A stretch of 64,000 nt of DNA from Ostrinia nubilalis (lineage: Eukaryota > Arthropoda > Insecta > Lepidoptera > Crambidae). Location: positions 40,001 to 104,000 of the forward strand of contig NC_087119.1 in assembly GCF_963855985.1 (NCBI RefSeq). Reading direction: 5' to 3'. Below are positions 1 to 11,137 of this stretch, one piece after another. Under the pieces are notes generated by a model. The model worked only from the letters and a program-made list of their open reading frames with translations, was not told the DNA's origin and did no database searches. Within the stretch, counting starts at the first letter, position 1; each line of letters opens with the position of its first letter. A program made the position numbers and the translations under genes.

Positions 1-60
1 TCCCCCCCGCCCCCCGCGCACCTCCCCCGCGCTGCTGCGCGCGGGCGGTTATCGTTAGTC
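1..60. other. GC-rich edge of window
   Basis: The first 50 bases are a C-rich, CpG-rich tract that stops abruptly at ordinary AT-rich sequence. Compositionally it resembles the GC-rich exons and promoter islands elsewhere in this window, so it may be the edge of an exon or promoter lying mostly outside. No splice site or frame can be assigned. Confidence 0.2.
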
Positions 61-218
61 TATGACCGCGACTAATTTGTCCAGGAAATACTTATTTTTT
101 GTCAATAATCGGGTTATCAATAATTAATTGTATTCTTCAATTTCTTTAAGTTTTAATTTAGTTTTATAATCATGCGTTAAAATTTTATAATGTTAATAGT
201 TATATTTTTTTATACTAT

Positions 219-496
219 ACTAGTTTTTACCCGCGGATTCACCCGCATGAAATTCAGTTTGTCACAGATCGTCATAAATTATAGTTTATTATGTTTTTCT
301 GGGTTATGAACAATAATACTGTAAAGTTTCATCAAAATCCGTTCAGTGGTTTTTGCCTGAAAGAGTAACAATCATTGTTCACATCCAGTGGTTTTTGTGT
401 GAAAGAGTTCAGTGGTTTTTGTGTGAAAGAGTAACAAATATTATGTTCACATCCAGACATCCATACAAACTTTCGCATTTATAATATTAGTAGGAT
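219..496 (-). mobile_element. Helitron-like non-autonomous element, degenerate
   Basis: Reverse-orientation copy. It begins at ACTAG (the complement of the CTAGT 3' end), followed by the GC-rich CCCGCGG end, the phrase for 'aaccactgaacggattttgat' in complement, a doubled internal segment (GTTTTTGTGTGAAAGAGT twice), and the complement of the usual 5' start ACTAATATTATAAATGCGAA near 479-496. It belongs to the same loose family as the copies at 20577 and 36908. Non-coding. Confidence 0.55.
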
Positions 497-814
497 ACTA
501 CGAGTAGCTTTTGTTCAGACGAACATTGATCTCTGATCAGCAACAAAGGCCTACATCATAGTGCAATCATTGCACATCATACAGGCGTACATTATTATAG
601 ATCTAAGTAATGTACTTGTATGTGTGTGTAAATAGCGTTGGTATAAGAAGAAGTAGAAGAACTTAAAGTACTCCAAGGCCCTATATTTAAAAGCAGATTG
701 ACTTGCTGGCTTTTGGACAAAATGTTTTTATAGTTATAAGAAATATTTTAATTGGCGACATTGATATTATTTATTTAATTTTACATTGACATTTTCTTAA
801 CTATTTGACATTTA

Positions 815-905
815 ATATTATTGAATCCTGTAATTTTTGCACGTCTGCGACCCTGTATTACTGTGTTTTTGGCAAATAAACGTTTTGAATTTGAATTTGA
901 ATATA
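815..905 (+). mobile_element. Possible LINE 3' tail fragment
   Basis: A short segment ends in AATAAACGTTTTGAATTTG followed by repeated TTTGAA units. Short-period 3' tails after an AATAAA are typical of insect non-LTR retrotransposons that insert 5'-truncated. No coding sequence remains, so the clade is not assigned. Confidence 0.35.
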
Positions 906-1197
906 AATATTGTAAGATTGTTAATAAATTATCTTTGACTGGACTTGGACTACATCATTTCAACCACGTATCGTTCCACCTGGTAACTATATTCCTCTCA
1001 CTGTGGCCAAGAAACCCTTAGCCATCAGATCCTGATCAGTTTTGTGAGTCTACTGGCAGTGAGAAAAGTGAACACACTTCTACGCACTTAAAGACATTTT
1101 CACACTCTACATTAACATTAGTTGGCAGCTGCACAGCTATAATAGGTACACTGTCTTGTCATCGATTCTCATGCTCATAGAATAAAAGTACTTATGC

Positions 1198-1317
1198 TGG
1201 ATTGCACCATCTTACTTTAACTTTGACAAACGTCAAAAATCTGTCAAACTCCATACAAAAAAACGCCGGTTATCGTTATAGTTACGGTCAAAATGAGGTG
1301 GTGCAACTCAGCCTTAG
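1198..1317. mobile_element. Short inverted-repeat element (GTTGCACCACCTTA family), copy 1
   Basis: About 120 bases with imperfect terminal inverted repeats: ATTGCACCATCTTACTTTAA at the left and the complement of GTTGCACCACCTCATTTTGA at the right. The interior contains CAAACTCCATACAAAAA. A second, oppositely oriented copy lies at 4271-4389. No coding capacity; it is a MITE-like element. Confidence 0.7.
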
Positions 1318-1529
1318 TCAATCTAAAATAAATTTGTATTTTACCAAACAGCAAATCGCCTATAGAACGAAACAATAATCATTCAAATAAAGATGTCGTG
1401 AAAATTTCGTCATCCAAGTGAGCATTTTTGCTCTTATAACAAAAACTTCTCGTACCTAATTAACCAAATTTAATTCCATTTTTATGGGATCAAATGGCAG
1501 CCATTCCGCATCAATCAAAAAAAGAATCT

Positions 1530-2590
1530 CGGAAATCGTATTACATGTTTTTCATACATGTTTTTTCTCGCTAACTCCCGTTCCCGTGGGAATTTTGCAA
1601 TATCCTGTTGTAACTAAGCTTTAAGTTTACTAAGGTACCTACATGCCAAATTTCAAGCGTCTAACTTAACCCTTAATTACTCGCATAAAGAATCTTACAT
1701 AACTGCTCGCATGGGGTCACAGATGACCCCAAATACACAATTATTGTGTGAGTAGTTTTTAATACATACTGAAATTTATAAGTAAATGAAACTATATTAT
1801 TATAAAAATGCTTTATTTATTCTTTAATATCTATAGGTAATGACATGAATTTCTTACTAATTATACAAAAACAAGCTAAATTAAAATAATTGTCAATAAT
1901 TAACAATTTGTACTTAGGTATACTGAGATCATAGGTAATAGGTACTAGTATTTTTTAGGAACTCTCCGAATCATTCTTGTTACACTGTTGACAGTATATT
2001 TCAGAGTGATCATTGCACACAAATCTTGTACATTTCTTGCATTTTCGATTCACTTGATTGTGCGGAGGATTGCTCGATCTCATTAGCGCTATCATGATCA
2101 CTTTTTGTTATTTCATCTAACTCTGGCTCAGAACTCGACCCTCCAACTTCTTCTTCATCAGAAACATCTTCCAACCATTGCACAATTTGCTATTTTTTCC
2201 TATCTCTACTAACTCTGAAAAAAAAAGACTAAGTAGTAGTAAAACTGAATTTATCAATATTTTTATTGTTTAAGCGGTTTAAATTTTTCATACAAAAGGA
2301 TTTTTCCGCTAATTCCTGTTCCCGTGGGAATTCCTAAGTAAACTATAACCTGCCCAGGAGTATGAAGAATAATTGTACCAAGTTTCGCTAAAATCCGTCG
2401 AGTAGTTTTTGTTTCTATAAGGAACATACAGACAGACAGACAGACCGGCAGACAGACAAAAATTTTACTGATTGCATTTTTTAGTATAAAATATATATAG
2501 TAGTATCGATCACTAATCACCCCCTGATAGTTATTTTGAAAATATATTTCATGTACAGAATTGACCTCTCTACAGATTTATTATAAGTAT
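1530..2590 (-). mobile_element. Helitron-like element interrupted by a piggyBac remnant
   Basis: 1530-1678 matches 3516-3634 nearly base for base (CTAACTCCCGTTCCCGTGGG through AAGCGTCTAACTTAA). The match resumes at about 2271 (TTAAGCGGTTTAAATTTTTC), matching 3631 onward and running to ATTATAAGTATAGATA near 2595. The two halves are one element split exactly at TTAA. A short (CAGA)n tract lies at 2429-2457. Confidence 0.65.
1679..2274 (-). mobile_element. piggyBac-type transposon, internally deleted
   Basis: Inserted at TTAA, which is present on both sides (1675-1678 and 2271-2274), the hallmark target of piggyBac. The left end reads CCCTTAATTACTCGCAT. On the minus strand, about 2065-1958 encodes a cysteine-rich tail with CKKC, FVCNDHSEIYC and QQC spacing, as at the C-terminus of piggyBac transposases, ending in a stop. 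Just upstream, about 2195-2070 encodes an acidic segment (VQWLEDVSDEEEV) like a transposase N-terminus. The catalytic core is missing and the two parts are in different frames. The right end does not show a clear terminal repeat. Non-autonomous remnant. Confidence 0.6.
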
Positions 2591-2712
2591 AGATATTTAG
2601 CAGATTTTGGTTTTGAAATGATTGTTGTAGTCAAGAGAAGATTTTGTGAGAGAGAAAATATCGGAAAAAGTAGGAAAGGATTTCAGGTAATAGAAAAAAA
2701 TACGTTTCGCCT

Positions 2713-2718
2713 TTTATT
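2713..2718 (-). terminator. Candidate polyadenylation signal (AATAAA) of the unknown gene
   Basis: AATAAA on the minus strand (TTTATT on plus) lies about 119 bases downstream of the TGA of the gene ending at 2837. The position is suitable for a short 3' UTR, but the motif is common in AT-rich DNA. Confidence 0.35.
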
Positions 2719-2836
2719 CGTAGGTACATACGTTAAATAAGTAAAGTTCACTGGGTCACCTAGTAAATAATGAAACAAAAGTGTTCACTATTATGTAGTT
2801 TAATCGTTGAAATATGAATTAGGTCTGTGCTGGTGT

Positions 2837-5800
2837 TCAGAGCGCGCGCGGGGTTCTCGCCAGCCTCGGCGGGGCGGCGGGCGCGGGCGCGGAGGCAGGC
2901 GCGAGGGCGGGCGCGGGCGCGGGCGCGGGCGCGGGAGCGGGCGCGGGCGGCGGGCGCCCGGCGCGGTCGAGCGCGCGGTTGAGGCGCTCGATGTGGCGCA
3001 GCTGGCGCAGCACGAGGCGCACGTGCGAGTCGCGCAGTGCGCGCACGCCGCCCACCCACCCCTCCGTTTGTGATTCATCTGTGTGAAACGTGTAACAACT
3101 CAATAATTTTTTTACTACTCACACACATGCGAACTTCAGAAATCTTATCAAAGGTGTATCTAGCGCAGGGTTGGCATGTTTAAAACAGTTTGAAATAGTG
3201 TTTTATTTCAAACTGTTAAACTTACCAAAGGAATTGTAGACATCGTCATCTTCCGCACATCTCCTGCAATAAAATTATAAAACTATGTATTGAGAAAAAT
3301 ATGTACAGTTTATTTAACTGCAATGATACGAAAATTTCTTTTTCAACTGACTGTCGGTACATAAGTGAAAAGCATCTGCCATCAAAGAAGAAAGAAAAAT
3401 ATATCGTTAAAACTTAAAAATAAACTATTATATTGTATTACTAGCGGCCGCCCGCGATTTCGTACGCGTGGATCCCGTTTTACCCCCTTCATCTATCTTT
3501 CGCGATTTAGATTTTTTCATACAAATGTTTTTTCCCGCTAACTCCCGTTCCCGTGGGAATTTTGCAATATCCTGTTGTAACTAAGCTTTAAGTTTACTAA
3601 GATACCTGCATGCCAAATTTCAAGCGTCTAACTTAAGCGGCTTAGATTTTTTAATACAAATGATTTTTCCCGCTAATTCCCGTTCCCGTGGGAATTCCTA
3701 AATATACTATAACCTGCCCAGGAGTATGAAGTATAATTGTACCAAGTTTCGTTAAAACCCGTTGAGTAGTTTTTGTTTCTATAAGGAACTTTAGAAAAAA
3801 ATTGGTCTAATTGATCCCCAAAGTGAGGTATTTTTTCAAGTCACACTTATGGTATATTATGTTAATCATTTATTAAGAAATTAAATGTGTTGGGGCACCA
3901 TGATTGCGTCAGAAGAAAATCGTTAATATTCGCGTCGCGGAAGGTGCGGTTTATTTGATGTTGAGTATAGTTACAGACAGACAGTCAGACAAAAATTTTA
4001 CTGATTGCATTTTTGGCATCAGTATTGATCACTAAAATCACCCCCTGATAGTTATTTTGAAAATATATTTCATGTACAGAATTGACCTCTCTACAGATTT
4101 ATTATAAGTATAGATAGATAGGGTGTATAGAAAAGATTTGCTAGAACATTTCGATATTATTGTTATTACTCTACATCTATACTTATTTAACATAAAAAAA
4201 AACTATTTCGATAGTGTATTTTTGTCAAATCGTAGAGAAAAACCACAGCATGATTGTAGTATGCGTTTTCCTAGACCGAGTTGCACCACCTTATTTTAAC
4301 CGTGGCTATAACCGGTCATTTTTGTATGGAGTTTGACAGGCTTTTGACGTTTGTTACGATTAAAGTTAAGGTGGTGCAACTAAGCCTTAAACTCTTTCCA
4401 AGCTGTTGGTGACGTCGTGCGTACTTGTCGGCGAGCGCCTGCACGGCCACGCTGCGCCGCGCGACGCCGCGCGGGCCCCGCGCCGGCCCGCGGCTGCATT
4501 CGGCCTTCGCCAGACAGGGCTCCAGGGGTCTGCTAGAACATTTTTTTTCTTATCCACGGTTTTAAAAACCCGATTATAGTGATTATAACGCTTGCAGACT
4601 ACCTTTCTCCTATGGCATAATATAAGAATACCGGGACGAAAGGCCGCCTGCTACATTATTTGATCCTAAAAATTAAAATGTAAAAATGTAAGTAATTATA
4701 CACAAATTATATTTTTATGTCTAAAAATAACCTCGCATCTGTGGCGGTCGCGTGCGCTTCATCAGGGACTTGCTCGCCGGCGCCGCGCGGCGCGACCAGC
4801 GGCAGCGACGAGACCAGCTCCGCCAACAGGCGCCGCACCAGTCGTCGGCATTTTCTGCTACTCTCACGCACAACTCTTCTGTCGTCTTCATTATTCTGGA
4901 ATTATATTAATCTGAATGATTTTTCAGAATGGTGGTCTCCACTCGAGAACTACCTCAACGGCCATCTAAGCCAAGACTAAGTTTAAATTAAGGATGGTCT
5001 AAAAGCTGCGGAAATGTCGAGCAGAACACCATAAGATTTCAGTTGAAGTGCCTCTTAAATTCAAATTCATGCTTAATATTATGTAGGCCCATTTCAGGGC
5101 ACTTAAAAAGGGTGTTTATTCAGAGGTATTCATTTTTAAATTGGTTACACTGTTTCTAGTGATAGTTGGTGGTACATTTGTGGATAGTAGGTTTTGGCAT
5201 TTCATAATTAAATAGAATTACTTCAGAACAACGCTTGCAAATTGTGCAAAAATGTATTTTAAAAAACATGGTTCAGTTTTCCATACAGACGTCCATATTA
5301 CGGTCGACGTAATTTTCGTAACTTGTCATTCCTCAGATTAATGATATTACTGTGGCAGAGCTATGGTTTCAACAAGATGGTGTTACCATCCAACCAACAC
5401 GCGAGAACACATTCAATTTATTGCTGTAAACATTCGATGAGCGCATAATTTCACGTGATGGATCTTTGAATTTGCCTCCGCAATCGGGTCGATCTCACAC
5501 CTATGGATTATCAACCGACTTCAAAAAAGGAGGAGGTTCTCAATTCGACCCGTATGTTTTTTTTTTTCTATGTTTGTTACGCGGTAACTCCGCCAATTAT
5601 GAACCGATTTGAACAAATTTTTTTTCGGCGTATAGGTAATACCTCAAGGGTGGTCCCATTCAAATTTAATAATAAAAAAAACAACCCCCAAGGGTGGAAA
5701 ATTGGGGATGAACTTTTTTATACGCAATATCTCCGCCGATTATAAACCAATTTGAACGATTATTTTTTTGTTGAATAGGTATTATCAAAAGGGTGGTTTC

Positions 5801-8800
5801 ATGCGAATTTGAAGAAAATATTTCACCCCCAAGGGTGGAAAATTGGGGATGAACTTTTTTATACGCAATATCTCCGCCGATTATAAACCAATTTGAACGA
5901 TTATTTTTTTGTTGAATAGGTATTATCAAAAGGGTGGTTTCATGCGAATTTGAAGAAAATATTTCACCCCCAAGGGTGGAAAATTGGGGATGAACTTTTT
6001 TATACGCAATATCTCCGCCGATTATGAACCAATTTTTTTGGTCTCAGTGTACTGCCTACCTTCAGTGGTAACATCAAGGTAATAAATAAAAAAAATAAAA
6101 AATGTATTTATTGCCTTCGAACCATTAGACAGGTACATGTAGTTAAAGGACATCATCCACGTTTCATATATTTTTGGTCCAAAATCAAAAGTGCCGGCCA
6201 ACAAAAAAAAGTGCTGTATTCTGACAGAATACGTCTGCCTAAGCATTTGTTACTATGGCACCAAAGCCGTAGCTCCACTGTGCGTCGAGTATTTGAGATC
6301 TAAAAGTCATCGACTATTCATACATTTTTTGTTCAAAATCAAAAGTATCGGCCAATAAAATAAAAAGTGCTGTATTCTGACAGAATACGTCCGCCTTAGC
6401 ATTTGTTACCATGGCACCAAAGCTGTAGCACCACTATGCATCGAGTATTTGAGATCTAAAATTCATCGACGATTCATACATTTTTTGTTCAAAATCAAAA
6501 GTGTCGGCCAATAAAAAAAAGTGCTGTCTTCTGACAGAATACGTCCGCCTTAGCATTTGTTACTATGGCACCAAAGCTGTAGCACCACTGTGCGTCGAGT
6601 ATTTGAGATCTAAAATTCATCGACGATTCATACATTTTTTGTTCAAAATCAAAAATGTCGGCCAATAAAAAAAAAAGTGCTGTATTCTGACAGAATACGT
6701 CCGCCTTAGCATTTGTTACTATGACACCAAAGCTGTAGCACCACTGTGCGTCGTAGTATTTGAGATCAAAGTCAGTCGTTTCATATATTTTTAGAACTCA
6801 AATACTACGATGCACAGTGGTGCTACAGCTTTGGTGCCATAGTAAAAAATGCTAAGGCGGACGTATTCTATCAGAATACAGCACTTTTATTTTTTGGCCG
6901 GCACTTTTGATTTTGGACCAAAATGGATGATGTCCTTACAACTATAATAATATGAAGTACACCGAAGGCAATTGGACCTGGCTCAGTCTACGTTGTAAGG
7001 AGAGATCCTTGCAACACTGGTTTTCAGCCATGCCCAATTCTCCCAAAAAAAAATAAAACCGACTTCAAAAAACCTACACTAAAACGTAGAAAAATAATTA
7101 CTAATTACCTACTTATTTATTAGGACGAATTAATAATATTTATGTAGGTAAACCATGATTGATACTTTTGGAGTCGGTGCAGGCAAACTTTACATGTTTC
7201 ATAATCTTGGCACATTATTTTTCTACGTTTTAGTGTAGGTTTTTTGAAGTCGGTTTTATTTTTTTTTATAAAATTTTACTTATTTTCTCTGGGGTTATGT
7301 GAAGTCCACTACTGCGCAGTTAAACTACGGAATTCAATGCCAACATTCGTCACGTTATTGACGATGTATGGCCCCAGATGCCCGAAAAAGAAATTGAAAA
7401 TTGGACATCTCGATTACGCTACATTTGAGCCAACCGTAGCACCCTTAGACCCGAAATCATTTTGAAGCATTGCCCTAAATTGAGAGGCCACGTTTCCGAG
7501 CCGAATAATATCATCACTGGTAGCACATACTGATTAAAGACTTTCGTCTTCAGGCACTGAGGTATTTTTAACGAAAAGATGTTGTGTAGTTTTCCGAACG
7601 CTGCCGAATTGAGTTGGATTCGCGGGGTGCTGGGAGTTTCATAAGTCGGAGATTTCAATCACTGTACTTACAATATTCTGTATTTGTGTAAGGCTGCCCT
7701 TCAGGGCTGTTCTAAATAGTTTTATTTATTTCCATGTCCAACGTTGCCGATTATTAATTATTACAGCGGAACGCTAATGCATATTTTTTTTATTAGTAAA
7801 CAATGTGTTTCTATGGAGACATCATCCATAAGTGCACATGTACACTACAATAATGACGCTCGAATGGACAAGTTTCGTGATGTTGAAAACATTAGATTTC
7901 ACTGAATAGGATTAAAATATAGACCAAAACTAAAAAGCCGGTGAAGTTATTTTTGAAATCCATCAAGAAATGGCTGAGAAATTAATTATTGAAATTACCT
8001 CCATTTCATTATAAAATATAAATTTATGCACTCATCACACCATGTATGTACCAAATATTGAGGACAGGAACAGAGGAAAATTAAAAAATGGATCTGTCAA
8101 TAGCACTGGACCAGGGGTGATTTACTGTTTGTACTTCGAATGACTGTCGTGACTACTTCGAATCAAAATGGCGCGAATTTTTTTATGCGCAACTTTAGGG
8201 CCCTGTAACTTTTGTATTTGTAGAGATATTTTCATGATTCTTTCACAATTATTATTAGTTTTACTTATATTTTGAAGTTTTATTAAAAGAAAAAAATTGG
8301 AAACTTGTCCATTGCTCGGATCAAACTCCCCGCGCCCCGCGCTTCCCTGAACCAAAAAGTGGTGGGGCGCGTCTTCGTGGAGGAAACGAACTATACTATT
8401 CTCCAAGATGACCAACCACTTTATGTTGCCTGAAAGGAACAGCAAGTTTATTTTTATTCCTTGTATGAAAGTATTTTTATACTAAATGTATAGGAATGGA
8501 TTTTAATATTGCTAGAATTCGCTTTTTAGTGTACGTACTTGTTTAGGATCAAGGTATTCATGAGCGGGTAAGGTATATTCTTCGGTCGAACGCAGTGCTG
8601 GCGGCGGCGGAATAGCACGCTCCGCGGGCCCGACCGGCGCGGTGGCGAGCGGCGCGCCGGCGCCGGCGCTCACGAGCCGCACTGGCGCCGCCGGCGGCCG
8701 CAGAGAGTAGTACGCCGAGGTGCACGACAGGCCGGCTCTAGAAAGCTTAATAAGCTTAATAAAGATCAAAATGTCGTCGTGCGAAAGCAAGACAAGTAAG

Positions 8801-11092
8801 ATTTTGTAAAGCACTGCTCTCGTAGCCCTTGAAAATCTCGATCGATAAGAATCAGATTATTCTCAGGATTATGCTTAGGATGAGAGAATTATCTCTTGAA
8901 TTTTTTGAATCTATTAACCCGCCGGTACTCGCTTCTCATTTTAGATAAACTCAAAAGTAATTAAGCTGCTTATTGCTACGACTGAAAAGCGTTTATTATG
9001 ATGATCATACACGAGTAATTTGACTAATATCATAGGAGCCCTACAAAGTGTGTTTACTTACCGTTGCTTGACGAGCTGCCGTCGATGCTCGAGCTCGGTG
9101 AGCGCGGACAGCAACGCGCGCGGGCGCGACGGCGGCGCGGCGCGGGGAAGGGCGCGGGGAGGGGCGCGCGCGGGCGAGCGGCGCGGCGGGCTCGCCGACG
9201 GGCTGCGCGCGCGCCCGTCAGGACTTGCCGCGCCAGTACTGAAACAAACTTCTTACTCTCAAATAATGCTCAAGAAACCTTTTAGATACCCTACAACGGA
9301 CCTCTATAGGGAGGCTCAGGTTCTTACAGTGCGTCAGTTGTTCATCCTTAAAACCACCCTGATTGCCCACAAACGATTAATCTCATCTGATGAATACAAT
9401 ACTCTCCTTAAAAAGCGCGTATTCAAAATCCCCACTCCCTCTGTAAATTCTCGATTTGCAAGCAGATTTGGTGACTATGTTAAGGCGCGTATTTATAATA
9501 AGGCAGCAAGCTCTTGTAATATAAAATCTTGTTCTGTTTCGGAAGCAAAGATAGCCCTAAGCAAGTGGTTACTCTCGCTGGATTATTTAAGTACAGAAAA
9601 CCTGATAAATTGATGTTTTTAGGCTACTCATGATGTTTCTTTTGCACCAGAAATTGCATTGTTGTACTGGTTTTTCTTTTCTCTGCAAGTTACACACTTA
9701 ATTTTATTGGTTTTCCAAGATACAGGCTTTGCCTAGTTTGGAAACCTCTGTATATTTACTCTGTGTCTCCTTCAGCAATGCACTATTTATATTTATATTT
9801 AAATTGTGTTACTACCATTGTAAAAGTTTTGTGCAATAAAGAAATATTATTATTATTATCTCCTTTATTAATCTTTCTTTCTTATTTTTAATTTTTTCTT
9901 TTTACAATGTTATTATCAAAAAATAAAAATACATTATAAAAACAAAAATCTTATTATTATTATTATTATTAATCTAATGCCACTGCTCTGTTCTGCGCCG
10001 ACTTTTCGGCGGCGGCGGCGTCGTCGGCGGCGTCGTCGGTGGCGTGATCTGTGTTTATTTATCTTATATATATAAAAGAAAGTCGTGTTAGTTACTTCAC
10101 TTATAACTCAAGAACGGCTGAACCGATTTAGCTGAAAATTGTCAGGGAGGTAGTTTAGAGCCAGGAGAAGGACATAGGATACTTTTTATCCCGTTCGAAA
10201 TAAAAAAAAAGTCTGCTTATTTATTGCCATTAAGGCGGAACAAAGTTCGCCGGGTCAGCTAGTTATTTATAAAATCTATACTAATATTATAACGTAACGT
10301 ATTATAAAGTAACTCTGTCTGCCTGTCGGTCTGTCTGTCTCTCTGCTTTCACGCTTAAACCGCTGAACCGATTTTGATGAAATTTGGTATAGAGATAGAT
10401 TGAGTCCCGAGAAAGGACATAGGATAGTTTTTATCCCGGTTTTTGAAACAGGGACGCGCGCGATAAAGTTTTTCTGTGACAGACAAAATTCCACGCGGGC
10501 GAAGCCGCGGGCGGAAAGCTAGTTATTTATAAAAATAACTGCATGTTTAGACATGCGTTCAGTTGTCCGACTATAATCAAATGAGTTGAAAGAAGTTGGG
10601 ATATGACGAGGAGGAGTCGCCGCTCCGTCTCCCCTTATAAATAAAATTAGCACATCAGCTTTCTTGAGCATAGTTTGATAGTATTTGGATAGCGGCTTTT
10701 GACAAATAGTGACCCTTAAGTTCTTGTGGATTGCCAAAATGCGAGTACCAATGCGCCGATGATAGTACCCTCAGCAGGCAATTTGAGCTCTTTGGAAGCA
10801 CATAATGTTGTATTTGCTGGCTGTCGACCACAGTTGGATTCAAATGTAATGAAAACAGCGATAAAAAAGTTCACCTCTGCCATTCTGCTAGAGGAGAACA
10901 TTTTGTCTGACATTATTCTAAATACCTATTAAATTATTTAATATTAAATACTTTATATTTTTATACATACGTATTTCATAGAATAAAATTATAAAAATTA
11001 ATGTGTAGTTAACCTACCTGTTATTTTGCCACCCTGTACTTTACACTCTGTACTTTGTAAATCCCAACTAATATTATAAATGCGAAAGTAAC

Positions 11093-11137
<45 letters not shown>

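Larger units (their letters stand above)
5514..7255. repeat. Composite repeat inserted in the transposase, bounded by ACCGACTTCAAAAAA
   Basis: The insert starts with ACCGACTTCAAAAAAGGAGG at 5514 and ends with the complement TTTTTTGAAGTCGGT at 7240-7255. Inside are a 141-base tandem array, a 155-base tandem array and a palindrome. The terminal phrase recurs inverted at 7058. Its edges coincide with the break in the transposase reading frame. Confidence 0.65.
5349..7470 (+). pseudogene. Tc1/mariner-superfamily transposase, broken and split in two
   Basis: 5349-5510 encodes a segment reading ELWFQQDG, then IISRDGSLNLPP, typical of the DDE/D transposase region around the second and third catalytic acidic residues, with one in-frame stop. 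The coding sequence resumes at 7281 with YFLWGYVKS (the conserved Y-F-L-W-G-Y motif that follows the third acidic residue) and at 7330 continues NIRHVIDDVWPQMPEKEIEN, then LRY and a TGA stop. Together they give the C-terminal third of a transposase. The 1.7 kb between are unrelated repeats. Stops, frameshifts and the missing N-terminal part make it inactive. Confidence 0.75.

Noticed and set aside
2807..3103. Several overlapping open frames on both strands of the GC-rich exon
   Set aside because: Only the frame ending at 2837 joins in phase to the upstream exon at 3226-3263; the others are composition shadows of the hexanucleotide repeat.
11094..11136. A CRISPR-like or regulatory array
   Set aside because: It is a simple TCTG microsatellite inside a Helitron-like element.
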